Below are positions 23,883-37,300 of a DNA stretch of 64,000 nucleotides, piece by piece; positions within the stretch are counted from its first letter, which is position 1; every line of letters starts with the position of its first letter. The stretch spans positions 4,138,123 to 4,202,122 of the forward strand of contig CATQJL010000112.1 of assembly GCA_958299035.1 (NCBI GenBank). Direction: 5' to 3'. The notes beneath the pieces are model-generated. The model did no database searches and was not told the origin of the DNA. It saw only the letters and a program-made list of their open reading frames with translations. The position numbers were made by a program, and so were the translations under genes. The stretch comes from Cylicocyclus nassatus. Its lineage: Eukaryota; Nematoda; Chromadorea; Rhabditida; Strongylidae.

Positions 23883-24023
23883 TCAGCTGTAAATCATTCT
23901 ATTAACAATTCCAATCAAAATAATCAAAAAGAGTATGGAGAACATAAAAAACCAAGGTGTGCCAAGACTCCTAGAAATCAATGCGCTCGATGACAGCTCC
24001 GAAATCTCTCGACATCCTGACAT
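23883..24023 (-). CDS. Candidate 46-residue single-pass membrane micropeptide
   Basis: An uninterrupted frame of 46 codons, ATG at 24023-24021 and TGA at 23885-23883. A polar N-terminal half (MSGCREISELSSSALISRS) is followed by LGTPW and a hydrophobic helix, FFMFSILFLIILIGIV, ending NRMIYS with a positive charge after the helix. The A-rich start context (TTTAAATG) suits nematode initiation. The layout recalls tail-anchored or calcium-pump-regulating micropeptides, but I recognise no specific homologue. It could instead be a chance frame in TRPA-like 5' sequence. Confidence 0.3.
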   Translation of the reverse strand: MSGCREISELSSSALISRSLGTPWFFMFSILFLIILIGIVNRMIYS

Positions 24024-24759
24024 TTAAATGGGCGGATTTCAGCCCCCCTGCGTATCGATGAGATTTTCCGTTAATTTTTAGCAAATTAGTTGCGCTCTAC
24101 AATATTTTCACGGCGATCTTTCAAAATGTTCTCATGTTATTTATTACGGAATTGGAGACTAAAACGCATAGAATTTTGCGAGTAAAGCTAATTTTTGGAT
24201 TTTTCAATTTTTTATCAAGTAAAGGAGCTCTGGAAAGCTCAGAAACCTACAACAAATTACTCGAGGAAAGAGGAAAAAATTTCCAGTTGACGGGTAACAA
24301 GAAATAGGAAGCAAATGGGAACAAAGCTAGACTTTTCTTGACAACTGTTGAATCTCGTCGCTGGTTGAAGGAGGAGTGGAGCGTTGATTCAATAAAGATT
24401 TGGTTTGATAATTTCAGTTAGTAGAAAAACGCAAACGTAGCTTCTACACAAAAGCTTCAAAAATAAGTATTTATCGCCTGTGAAGTAATTTTCTGATGGT
24501 TCAAAACCCCAAAGATTTGCGATGTTCTAATCAATAACTGCAGAACTTGATGACGGTTACGGTAGCCTTGGCTATAAACCAATAGTAGTAAAAAATTGTA
24601 AAATGTACAGAAAAACCAACCTGAAACTACTATTGGAGCATGTGAGCGAATCGGATATTGTGGACCAGACAGATCGACGAGTCGAGTAGGTCGAGACGTG
24701 ATGAGTGTAAAGCCGCGAAGCGACAGATGCGCTGCCGCTAAATTACTCATAAATAAATG

Positions 24760-25300
24760 AACGGGGCGGATAATTGGAAAAGACAGCGGTCGAAAGCGAA
24801 TTCAAAGGACGGATAATTACTAGCGGCTAGCCAGAAGTTCGCCCTCCCCCATCTTGGAAATTAGCTTCGATTACGCGGCCATCAATCTCCCTATCCCCTC
24901 TATTTCCCTCAAACCATGGCGACAGTCGGCGCACAGTCGGCGGCCGCCCGGACTAATTTGTCATCGATTTGAAACTCAAATAATCGCCCCTCTCATTGCC
25001 ATTGATCCGAGCCGGGGCCCCCGATTTGGAGAGTGTATATGTATGTGTGTATGGCTGTTTGCTGACTATCGGAGCGCCTATTGACACACGGCTGTCGTCG
25101 TTCCGCGCTCCCTCCGTGAGCGAGACGCGGGGCGGGGGAGGGGTCGGAGCGGCGCGCGATTACGGTAGGGGCGGGCGGGCTGAGACGCGGCAGCCGACGA
25201 GCAATGAGCGTCTTGCCATGCATAATAATCGTCACCGCCGTCATACCGCCATTGGATTCCATAGCAAAACGATCGCAATGGCAATTAAATGATGGAGAGA
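24760..25300. other. GC-rich island, possible promoter or enhancer
   Basis: An unusually GC-rich stretch for this window. It has a purine/GC core at 25110-25200 and CpG-rich words such as GGGGCGGG and GCGGCGCGCG. Open frames exist on both strands by composition only. It could be a promoter region for a minus-strand transcript running toward the TRPA-like gene (inference). Confidence 0.4.
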
Positions 25301-28300
25301 ATAATGGAAAACAATGGAGGAGGACCGAGAGTTCAGAAAACCTTGAAAAATTGGGAAATCAAGGTAAAATTCGATTCAAATTTGTTCATAACGCGCAGCA
25401 ATGATTTTGTAACTCAGAATTTACGTTAATTCTGAAGAGTACGAACATAGTTTTTATAAAACATCTTCGGCAATAGTAGATGCTAGAGTAAATTCCGCGG
25501 AACGTTTCTAGGAAAAATAAAAGTTGGGGTAATTTTTATAGGACATCTTTAGGAAATTTTAGATGCTAGAGGGATTTCTATAAAGCATTCTAAGCAACTA
25601 TGGATGCAAAGTGATTTTCTGGGACACTTTCTGGCACTTACAGACCTTTGAGTTTCAAAAAGTTACAATATATAGATTTTGGCATTTTTTGAAAAGAGCA
25701 AATGGCATCAGTTTGCTAGAAATAAGCTTTACAAAAAAGAAAATTGAGAATGATCTACAAAAAGGAAAGTTGTCTCCTCCAAAATTTTTTAAAAAATCTT
25801 TACATGTTGAAACTTATAAAATCAGCCAAAACTACCATTTATGTACGAGAAATTGATCTGCATTTTATTGCGATAAAAGGAAGATTCAAAATTTTACCGT
25901 CAAGCTAAATCAAAGGAAACTCACAGTCTAGATGATCTTGAAGGCAAAGGCAGCTCGTTAAATGTGATGAACGTTAGTTAGATATAATCAACGATCACAT
26001 ATAATGACGCCATTAACCCAAATTATATACCAGAATGGATTTTGGTTTTTCAAAGTTTTTCGACAGTTTTCGTTCGAGTAAAAAAGGTAGAAAGTTCACT
26101 AGAAATTGGGATATTGACCGCAAATCTGAGTCGAACAAATGCTGATAGTATTCTTTATTCGATATAATTCTAGCTATGCGAACTCTAAACAATAAATTTC
26201 CTGACTTAAGCTCCCCCTCCCACCAAAAGCTGCCTCTCTCTCGTAACATACATATGCCAAAGAGTGTGATGACGAACCGCTGTGCCATCAATCATTTATC
26301 TGTTATTGCTCATCCAAATGTTTTGCCGCAACTGATAGCAACCCGTGCTGGAAGAGGACATTTCCGGCTGATAAGTAGAAAGTCTACTTGAGTTGGAGAG
26401 TTGGGCTGAATTAGGTTGCTGAGTCAGCTATTCAGCTACCGTAAGATATTTTAGGATTTCGCAATGATAGGGGAGGAATCAGGAGCCATTTGCGTAAGTG
26501 AGTTTCGAAAGATTCGTTAGAGTTGTACGGTATCCTAAAGATGGAATATTCGTGATGTAGAATGAGGTACATTTCAAAAAAAACAGTTATAGTTGGGATC
26601 AAAACCAAAAATTCAAAGTTTAGTGCTCAAAACAAATTTCATTTTCATAAAGAAGGGTTACCCAATCATAGAGCAGATGTATCAACCAAAACCCGCATGA
26701 TTTTTGTATGATGATGTTGAGAGAATATCTATAAAATAACAAATATTAAAACTCATTTGAGTTAATCGTACAAGCTGCTTCAAAATTTCCAATTTCGGAA
26801 AAAAGAGATAAAAAATACTCACGAAATTGTTACAGAAGGAAAAAATCTCTGTCACAGTCTCTATAAAGTGGTTTCACAATAGGAAAATGGTAGTGAATAT
26901 GGTTTAGGCCTAAGACCCAAACCCCTTGAGAGCAATATTCCCTCGGAAAGCTGCTGCCCTTTGAAAAATCCTAAGCATGAGAAAATCATAGAAAATACCT
27001 AGGTTGGTGAATTATAGCCCCAGTTATTATTCCAGGAATGCCAGCAATCCCCATTGAATATGCGAATATGCGCCCAGGAATGGTAATTCGTGGGTTCCAC
27101 TGTTAGGTCTGCGTGTGTGCGTGAACACACGAATGAAGTAAATAGAGTGCTTTGTTGTGAGCGAAATGGGCAGAGAAAGCGAACATTCGAAGAGAGAAAT
27201 GATACACCTTGCAAAAGAACAACTCGTTGCAGAGAAGAGTACTGTAGTTGAGGGATGTGCCCCTTTATTGAGGTGGGATGAGAGATGAATCGATGGAGGC
27301 TCAGCTACATCTGCCTGCTGGGGGGCATCATTCCGGACGAGTATCAGGTGACACCCCCCAAATACCGCTTCTGGACTAAGTGACTCATGAAGTGGGAGGG
27401 GGGGGGGGGGGTAATGGGTTGGAGTGTGCCAGGCTAGTCGATAGTGCATAGTCTTTAGTTTGAGAATTATGACGCGTGAAAATGGCCATAAATAGAATTT
27501 AATGCGCTAAGAAAGGAAACAGAATGGACTGATAAGAGTTAGGTGGAAGAGTGCATCTGGACGAGTTGTCCGGGGAGAGTAGAAGAGACTGCAGATGTTC
27601 ATGAACGCAAAATGCCAATGTTTTTTCATGTCCCAGCTGGAGCTCGAAATTTGCCATAAAAAATCCTATGACCGTTCGTCCGTCAGCTCCTCTAAACAGC
27701 TGTCCGTCCTTGAGTGAACAGATTCATGAGTCTAGAGCCTTTCACCTTACTAGGAAGCGCTAGTGACTCACGTGATTCACTTTAGTCGGCTTCGAGCCCT
27801 TCTCTGGAATGGAGGTGGCTCGTCGTGCTATGCATGACTGCACACTGCTCTCTTCTAAATTAATATAGGGCTCGCTTCTCGGGGCATGGATCGGCAAAGA
27901 TAATACCCTGAAGCGGGGTCCCGCCCCATGTCGGGGAGTAAATTACGCAGAGAAGAGCTTATTAAAGGCCGCGACGAGCATGCCAAATGAGCAGAGGAGC
28001 AAAATTTGCACACTGGCTATGTTTGCTTATGAATTGATAGATGCATGTCCGTCCCGAACCGAATGATTCGGCACAGTTGTCGTTGCAGATCCGGTCGACC
28101 TCGAAAAGCAATCGGAAACGAGGCTTTGTTCACGAGCAGCGGTGAAATAACGGGCCGTCAGCACAGCCCAACCCCCCCCCCTCTATTCACAATGCCAACG
28201 TTGTGTGTTCCACAACGGATTATCCCCGCCTAGATCGTTTCAGAGTCGATAGTGCATGCGGTAAACTGCGTTTTGATGAGCGCGCATCGAATGATTACGG

Positions 28301-31300
28301 ACACGAGCACCGGTTTAGCACACAAAAAGTAAACAGAGGTTTTGAGAGGGATTTTTGGCGATTTTGGATAGAAGGGCTCTTGTGAAGAGAAAGGACGAAA
28401 CGGATATTTTAGCAAAACTGATTACCTTAATCGTACTCTCTCTCTCTCTTACAGCGCGAATTTATCGAATTTATCTAAAAGAAAAATGGACAGGGCTACA
28501 AAAAACAAGCAATAAATCATCCTTTATGTCGTTTTAAGATGTATTATATTTTAAATTTCAATTTGATCTCGTGTGAATCGTGATACTGTGAAATCGGAAC
28601 CAGTTGTTGAAACTCTATGTAAATTCAAAATTCAAAAGCATTCTGAAAGATCCGTGGATGTGAATTGGGTACCTTTTCCACAAGTGAAATACATTGCCAA
28701 AATATTATCAAAAACAGTTTTATTTTCACATCGGGAAAATAAAACATAAAAGACAAGCATATGCAAAATTACAGTGACAGCGAAAATTTGCAGAATGACG
28801 AATTCACCACTTAGTGAGACTATTCTTTATTTTAGTAATCATTAATTTGTTCAAACATTTTGAGAGTTGTTCTTAAAGAGAATATACATCTTGATTAGGC
28901 ATTCAAAAATTTTGAGATAATTATCTTTGTGCTAATCAACTGTCAAAAATAGATTTGGCAGCGACAATAATATTTGATAAAAAATATGAAAATCAGGACA
29001 CAGGTAGAGAAGTGCTTCAATATTGAGGTAAAATTAACTTATGGGAGAAACTCATTTCTCCTGGAATTATTAGACTAATTGTCAAAAAGATCAAATATAG
29101 TTGATATGTATCAAGTAAAAGAAAAGGAATTTTGATTTTTCACAACTTGCGGCGGAACATTTTGAAACTATATACACTTATATCAGAGTTCACACCGTAA
29201 CAAAAGAAAAACTGCTATACCGTGCTACACTATACATCATTAATTTCCTACTACGGTTAGATACTTCAAGATAACTATAGTCAGAACTCTTTACCACTGA
29301 CCGTAGTCCACTCTCCAATTGCTCATTCCCTTGAGAATAAATCTTGTGCATGTATGAGTCATCAAAAGTTACAGCAAAAGAGCTTCTCTTTTTCTGTAAG
29401 TTGCCAGACTACGGTAATCCGCAAAAAACAAGATTTATTTAGTATGAGCATCTACCCGCAAGAATTAGCAAGTGCAAAGCCCAATTATATAATTTTTGTT
29501 CTCAAAGCTTCATTTGCACGTTGTTATGGCACCGTCGTAGCCATAAAACTTTCATAAGAGCGCTTTGCCGCAAGGACAATAGCGAATTAGCATTTGCTTG
29601 AATTTGAGCAAATTAGACCGCTAATGCAATTCTTTCATATTCAACGGCGGGTGTGTTGAACTTCGTATCCTCGAGCAAAAAATGGCATTCGTGAGACCTT
29701 GTCAACTTGTTTTGCACTAGATAAAGAACACACAGACAATCCGAGTTTTATATCTCTTTTGCGCAGCTCACGAAGGTCAACAACGAACATAAGAAGAACT
29801 TTAGATAGATTTTCCATTGCCTCAGTGGACATAACACAGTCCTAGCGGGGAAGGGAGGGGGGCGGGGGTAAGCGGGGCAAATGATCCAAATTAGAGAACC
29901 AAAGGAGAGAAACAGGCAAGTAAGTGATCGCCGTCTCGTTTACGAGGAAACTAGGCCTAATCAAATTCGGACCAATGAAGCGTGTAAAGATTCTATTTGG
30001 AGATAATTCGATGCCAGGTTAAGTGGTTTCTTCAACAATTTGCAAAAATTGGACAAATTTTTTAGGTCAAGTGCAAAATTGCAGAAAAAATATGGAGATT
30101 GCACTAAAACGACCCCCCCCCCAAGCTTTCTCTATTTTCCTTTCGGAATTTTTGAAGAGGATCCAGAGGAGAGGATTTTTATCTGTCGTTGCTGTACCAA
30201 TACTCACAGAAAATAGTCTTAGATAGACATAGTTACGATATTTTCGAGCAAAAGGCCCTAAAATTTCAGAAATAGAAGAATTACCGTTTCCTTATCATGA
30301 TCCTATTTCCGTTCGTTCCCTTGTAAGAAAATTTTTACGAGGATTTTCGAGACAAAATAGAGGAGTGAAATGCTGCGGTTGTCAGATGATAGATCGAATG
30401 CAACCGTGCTAGATTCTAAAAATTATGACCCACCTAGATGGATGCGCTCAAAATTCCACAAAACATGTAGGAGAACATAATGACCATTTGAAAGATGAAA
30501 GGCATAGCAAATTCTGTTCGAATTCAAATTCAAATTTCGGAAAAGAGTACGGTTCTCAGACTCAGAGCCTTATAGATTTTCGGAAGAGGTTTTTCTATGA
30601 TTTAGAGCACTACAAACATCGAAACTCAGTTGCTTCATTATTCCCGAAAATGATTTTTATTAACCTCAGCTCGAGAAATCAGCCCCCAAAACCCCGGAAG
30701 GGACCTTGATGAGATATCGAGACTACGCGCAGTTATCTAGCGCGACGATAGAATAGGAATTTCACGAATTGCCTTTCCGACCGCCAATCAAACGCTTCCG
30801 ATGCCAATTTGCCCTTGTCGGAGGCACAAACGAGGCAAAAGGATTGGGATGAAATGAGATAAACGGCTCAATGCGAAACACCGAGCGCGAAGACACAGAG
30901 CCGACAAAGGTATTATTCATGGAAAACATGACTCGTGTGATAATGGAATCCGGAAAAGATGAGCTCGGAGATAGGCGCATGACGAGCGGCAGAAAATGCG
31001 CGATTTACAGCCTAGGAGGGGGAGGGGGCGAGTGACGGCCATCAACTCACTGGAGTACTAATTTCAAGTGAAAGCGCCGAGTCTGCGCTATGTCGAAAAT
31101 CATCATATTCAGCGGTTGGCTACCCGTTAACCCCCCCCCCCCTCCCCTTGTGAGCACCCGACGAGAAGAGTCGAGCGAGAAAACGGGAGCTGGGCGGAGC
31201 TGCTGATGGGGCTGATGAATTTTTGTAGCGCACGTCAGTTGTTGCCGACGGCCTTCGCTTTTGTTCTTTGCCAGAAACAAAGGATCGCTAAGGAGCACGA

Positions 31301-34300
31301 TAAGGTCGAAATGGCCCCCGACCGAACAGGAGTTCTACCAAAACAAGCGTCTCGACCCCCCCCCCCCTCGTAGCCAGCCACTAGTACTACACAAATAAAA
31401 TTGATTGCGAACACATGCGCTCGCGCGCGAGCGGGAGGGGGGAGGGAGGGGAGCGAGACTAGGAGGTGATGGGTTACGGTAAGTTGTGTTGTGAAACAGG
31501 CGTAATGGGTAAGTGAGTCGTCACATTGCAACTGCAGCGGCTGCACTTTTCTATCTCTACCCCCCCCCCCGGGTGATATAAAATTCATGACTAATACTCT
31601 GCAAAGCCCTACTCACCTCGGACTCCAAAAATGCTCTTTGCAAAGCCCATTCAAGAATCTAATCTATTTTCTGCTCAGTTCTTCCATACACACGGCTTTT
31701 ACGTGATTAGATAGTCCTTGCACACAAAAATTCCCGTTTCAACTATCTTTTCTTGAAGTGCTTATTCTAAAAACGTTAGAAATACGGGCTCATCCGACTA
31801 AGCGCCACAGCAAATAGCAGATGAAAATTAATCGTCAAACAATTGGTGCTGTGAAGTGGGTTGTAATCGATTATCGATAGGGGATTATTTTTGCGGCTGC
31901 GACGTGGAAAAGTTTTTTTTTGAGAATGTAATGATGGAGGAAAATTTATCAACACTGCGTTTCAGAGACACTGAAAGATCTAAGTAATGTAATATCCCGT
32001 AAAAAAATTTTTTCGCAAGTAACTTCCCAAAAATGTAATACCTTGTATTCATCATGATTTTATAAATTTTTAAACAATATTTGCAACTTTACTGATGCAA
32101 TATTTATTTGCTAATGCAGTGGAACAAACAATATGCAGTAGAAACTTCAAGCATTTTCTTTACAGGCAAAAATACTTTTGAGAGAAAGAGTTATCTTAGC
32201 CAAATAATATCTGCAAAAATGCCTAAAGGTTAGTTCTCTGCAAAGAGTAATTCGATTGAAAGGACATTCTTTCTCAATAGGTGCTAGCAATTGGATTTCC
32301 CAGGAGTATATCTTTCCTAGGTAATCATAAATGTAATATTTTGCGTAGCTGTAACGGATATTAGAGAACTGAGTGGGACTAATTTAGAAAGAAAAGCTCT
32401 AACAAGCTTTTGCAAGCTTCTTTGGGAATTTTCTGGAGAAACGGTTTACTGTAAGCAAATATGTACTCGTTTCTCATTTACGTTTTTTTAACCCGTATCA
32501 GGACTGACTAGAAAGTAAAATTTCTATGAATTACTTACCTGAGATAGTGATGCTTCAAAAAATCTTGGAGAAACGAAAAAAGTGCTCATATCAGATAGCT
32601 GAGAAAAACTATTTGGAAAAATTTCTTGACGGGTATTTTTCCCGCCAGTAGCTGATTTTTTTTCCAGTTTCAATCAAAATGAAAGTTTCTTATATCCTCA
32701 GCGCTCGACAAAGCAATCCTTTATCATCGTATTATTTTCTTTCTCTTTGGCATATCACTAACCGCTCGCCTCATCACCGCACCGCTAATGAAATGATTTG
32801 ATTCGATTTAAAAGCGCTCTATTACAACCGGACCACGAAAAAACGAAAGTGAAAGCCGGGGCAACGGCCGAGAAAACGCAAAAAATCGCAGTAGTAATGC
32901 AAATTGAAACTCTCTAGGCCACGTACGAGCAGGTGAAAAATGGAATGGCTAGCTGAAGAAATGAAATTGCTGAAGCAGCTGCAGTAGTTTTCGCATTCAC
33001 ATAATTTACTGGGAGTTTTTGTAAAAGTTAGAACATATGCTTTCCATAACATTTAGCTGTGAATTGGATGAGATTTCGCAAGTGTGTTGAGAAATCTCAA
33101 AGCCGGAAATTTTTCCTACATTCGAGAGCTGCAAAATTGAGCCAATAATTTCACTGAAATTATTGGACATAAGGCTTTACTTAGTATTAGAGTGATACGT
33201 ACCAGATGTAAGTAAAAGCTCTTATTCATCATTTCGTAACTTTTTTATTCACTCCCACTTAGTTCACTGGATAGAGCAGAACGATTAAACGATTAAATGA
33301 ACCAATTTTTTAAATTACTTATATTTTCACTCCTTTTAGCAGTAATTATTTTACTGGATTTCGCCTTCTTTTAGAAAATGAGTGAATTTTTTCGAAAAAT
33401 TAACAAAAGGAAAAACTTTGCAAAGTGTAATTTTGTAGAGTTCAAGCTTATCTCTACTAATATATAAGGGTGAAGCAGAGGCAGACCGACGAGGGAGGGG
33501 GGGGGGGAACAACATGAGAATGAGCAGCCAATTTTTTTAAGCACCTTTATGAATTATAAAATTGTGCAAATGACTTGTTCTCACATGTAATGATTTAAAA
33601 TATTTTTTTATCTTGAATATTCAAAAAGCTTTGTGAATATTTTTTGTCAGAAGAGTGGTTGCCTCCACGTCTCCTTTTTGAACATTTTGGGGTTATGGGT
33701 CCATTAAAAACTCGGGAAGTTAAAAAAGTGCAACTCAATGATTCTGTGAAGTCCAGACTTCATTTTAGCCAATTGAAAATTATGCAAATTTTCCAGCATA
33801 TCCGGAATATATCACCCAAAGAATGTTTGCAATCAACATAGGAACTTTTCAAGCAAGAAATGGCTAGAATGATCTTATTCAAGGAATAATGTAATCAGAC
33901 TCCAAGCACATTCGGTCATAAATCTCATGACGATTTTTGCAAGTAAATATAGTGTGAAGAAGACGATCTACCGCACACTTGTAGAAAAAACCACACTTAC
34001 AAAACCAGACATGGTTTGCAAACAGGCCCGGAAACATGAGAAGCTGGGCGAATTCATACAGAAGCAGCTCATTGACAGTGTCAGAAGTGCAAGGGCAGCT
34101 TTTCCAAGCACACAGTGAAAAAAAACAGTCCATAAACTGTCACCCCCTCTGTGACAGAAATGTAAACATTGCGTGTGTATAAAAACTCTACCGAACAGTT
34201 CATAGAAACTGGCTTCGGATGCATGCGCTTCACGAAATGTTGTTTGGTATCAATTATTCCCTCTTAAGTACACTTACATGATTTTTGCTGTGTAGGGCTA

Positions 34301-37300
34301 TTCGTTAGTGCCACTTGACAGGAGGTGTGAATTCCAGCAAAAAGAAGGTAATTTACCCCAACTTCTTCAGATTAGAATGCGAAGGAGAGGTACAAATTAT
34401 TGAGAACATTCTGAATGGTATAGGGTTACCGTATTCTTTCGTGATCTTTTGATTTTCAAGCAATTTTGTCTATTTCCTGCACCAAAAATGCAAATAGGCT
34501 TTGCCACAAATGTCAAAGTATATTATTATAGAAAAACTTTCTCACTGATTTTAAAAATATAGGGGATAAAGAAAAATATTAATGCGTTTTCTCATTTTTT
34601 TTCTATGTTGAATGCATGCATAAACATTTCCAAGTGTACTAATGTAGGTTCATGCGCCTCGAGGGAATCTGGTTCTGGCAGGCTCCGCCCCTATTTTGGA
34701 TTCAATTTCGGGGGGGGGGGGAGCGGAGTCTTCCATATTGATAAATTTCTCTTGGATTTTAGCCGAAAATTGCAAGAGATGCAGGATAATATAGTACTCG
34801 TAAGAAAAGGAGAATCTGGCCTCGTCGCTGCTGGTTGGTCAGCTGCCTGCATTAATCTGGATTACTCCATCCAAGACGACACGAAATCCGAGAGGGAAGC
34901 CCCTTAAGAAGAAGCCTCGCTGGCTAGTGATTAGTGCAGAGTGTAGGCTGTCAACCCCCTTGACAGAAAGAGCGATAGGGTAAGCTTTGCAACGAAGGAA
35001 ATCTATAATCATAAATGTTGTTGTAATGTGATGCTTTTGCATTAGAAAACATAAAGATGTTAATTTCGACAATTGATTCTGCCTATTGATACGAGATAAT
35101 ACTACAAAAGTATATTATTGTTCAAAATATCAAAATATTGATCGCGAAACATTTATAACGCTCCAAACTTGAATAAAACATGAGGAATGTTTAGGAGTTG
35201 AATAGCGCAAGGTTTGAGCGAATATGTGCAACTGGATCCAATCCGTGTATTCTGGTTTTGTGTCAACTCAGCTGTAAATGGATAACCGTAGACCCAAAAT
35301 TGTTCAAACAAATCGTGTTTGATCGAAGGCTTGGTCTGCAATTTCAAATGACACTCGACTTCCAGTATGACTTCAATGAAATAAAACAGAAACAATTTTG
35401 CATAAGAATTGATTTTGACATTAGGGTAACCCCCTTTTTGGTTCACTTGTATTTGAGCGGGAGAATAAGCCCTTTTTCAACCCTCTTCCACAATTCTAAA
35501 ATGGTTTTAGACTTTTGGAAAGAGTAAAATTATGCGCAAAGCTTCAATACCCGAGGACTCTGGCTATATTTCAACGTAAACTTTTTAGATGTCACAATAA
35601 ATAGTAATAAAAATGCAAGGCCCTAGTGCTTTGCAAGCTTCCAAATTTCGGGCAGCAGAGCGAGTTATATCATCGCCTTCCGCATGATCAACACTATCAG
35701 CAGGTGGTCAGCCATTAGACAATCTTCTCTCTCATTGTCAGTCCTTTCTATATCCTTATCGTCACCTCCAAAACATTATCGCGATAATTTAGTGAAGAAA
35801 GGGGGTGGATTGTGATCTAAAGAAAATCCTCTGCTAAATGGGCTAACTCAGCCTCCCAGTTGACGATGAGCTAGGAGGTAAGCGCGCATCTAATCAGCTC
35901 TCGTGAAAATCCATAATTCAAGAGAGTTTGAATGGAACCTCTCACAAATAGAATTTGGACTTTGACAATGTTCATAATCAACGATAAAAGGATAAAGGAT
36001 TCTGCGTCTTCAGCACCCTCTGCGGGACATGCCTCCTTCTTCTTTTCGAGGAGGCTTATGAATGCATGCCAATTTTTATTACACATCGGCGACCAACCAG
36101 TTACCAAGTCAGTGCTTTCACTCTCCCAGATTACTACCGTACCAATTTTTATGTCCCCAGAGAAAAGAGAGGTTCTCAGGGTTAGGCGGCGCCCCGTACC
36201 ACTACACTACTCGTCCCTTGAAACTCGTATTATCACTAAGAACAGAAACGAGAGATTTTCCATGTCATTAACCAGCTGGTTAGCAAGTTTCTGTTGTTAC
36301 TACCACGACTGCGAATTCTAAATAGGAAAGTAAAAATAACAAGATAAAATGGGCAGGAACTTCATTTTGCACCACTTTGAAATCTGATTTTTGCGCAGAA
36401 CCCCGGAGGGGGATGAATAAGCTCTATTTGCTATGACTTTTCTTCGAGTTCAAACTTAGACAGTTGCTAATCAAACTCCATTGTTGGGATATCTCAGAAA
36501 AAACAATGCCATTAATGCTCACTGTACCGTGAAATTCTATTTGAAATTGCAAAAATCGTAGTTTTCAACTTGTAATCACAACAGATGAAATTGTAGAATA
36601 TATTGCGTGAAAAAGGCTTTCAAGGAGCTCATTAGCGATATTGGAGTTCATTTGAGGCTACAAAGTTTTCGAGACTTTTTTAGGACGTTAGCGCTTGGTT
36701 CTTGAAAGATTCTAATGGCATGTAATAAGAGCACATGTTGTATGAACAGAAAAGGGTAAACGTTTATGAAATAGAATCGGTTTCCTTTGTTTTGAACCGA
36801 AACTGTTTGAAGAGCAAATTTTAGTGCTAAGACAACATATAAAAGCTGAGAAGAGTGGCTGACACATCATAACTCTCACTTCACAAATCGCCATATCAAC
36901 ACTTGGCATCTAATACCCTCTCCCTGATAGAAGTTTGATTTCTAATACCTTAGGGAAATCGATGAGTAGTACTCCTAATCGCTCTTAAGAAACAGCTTTT
37001 AGGGGAAACATGCACAAGAAGTGAGTTATAAATACATTTCCGCTGAGTTGCGGCTTTGTCAAACAACTATAAAGAGATAATCAAGAAGATTAGGGTGGAA
37101 TGACCGTTTTTTTGTATGAATAATTTGTAAGTGCACTTTTATGAAAAAGATTATTTGTTGAAAACATCTCAAGGTTCTCTGTCTTCAGTTTATCTCGAAA
37201 TAGCCATAATAAATGCGAAAAACTTCTTACCACTTCAAACAAAATTTCTGAAGTTTTTCTAAAAACGAGAAACGTAACCCGAACATTTTCACGAAATAAA

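Noticed and set aside
24457..24750. A 97-codon minus-strand frame starting MSNLAAAHLSL
   Set aside because: Could be a first exon of a minus-strand gene, but the possible donor is weak (CAG|GTTGGT) and no downstream exon fits. Left uncalled.
27027..27449. A 140-codon minus-strand frame, proline/serine rich
   Set aside because: Low-complexity composition over a G run and the GC-rich desert; no domain, no splice context.
33927..34118. Plus-strand 63-codon frame with protein-like composition
   Set aside because: Short, isolated in the desert, no domain and no flanking exons.
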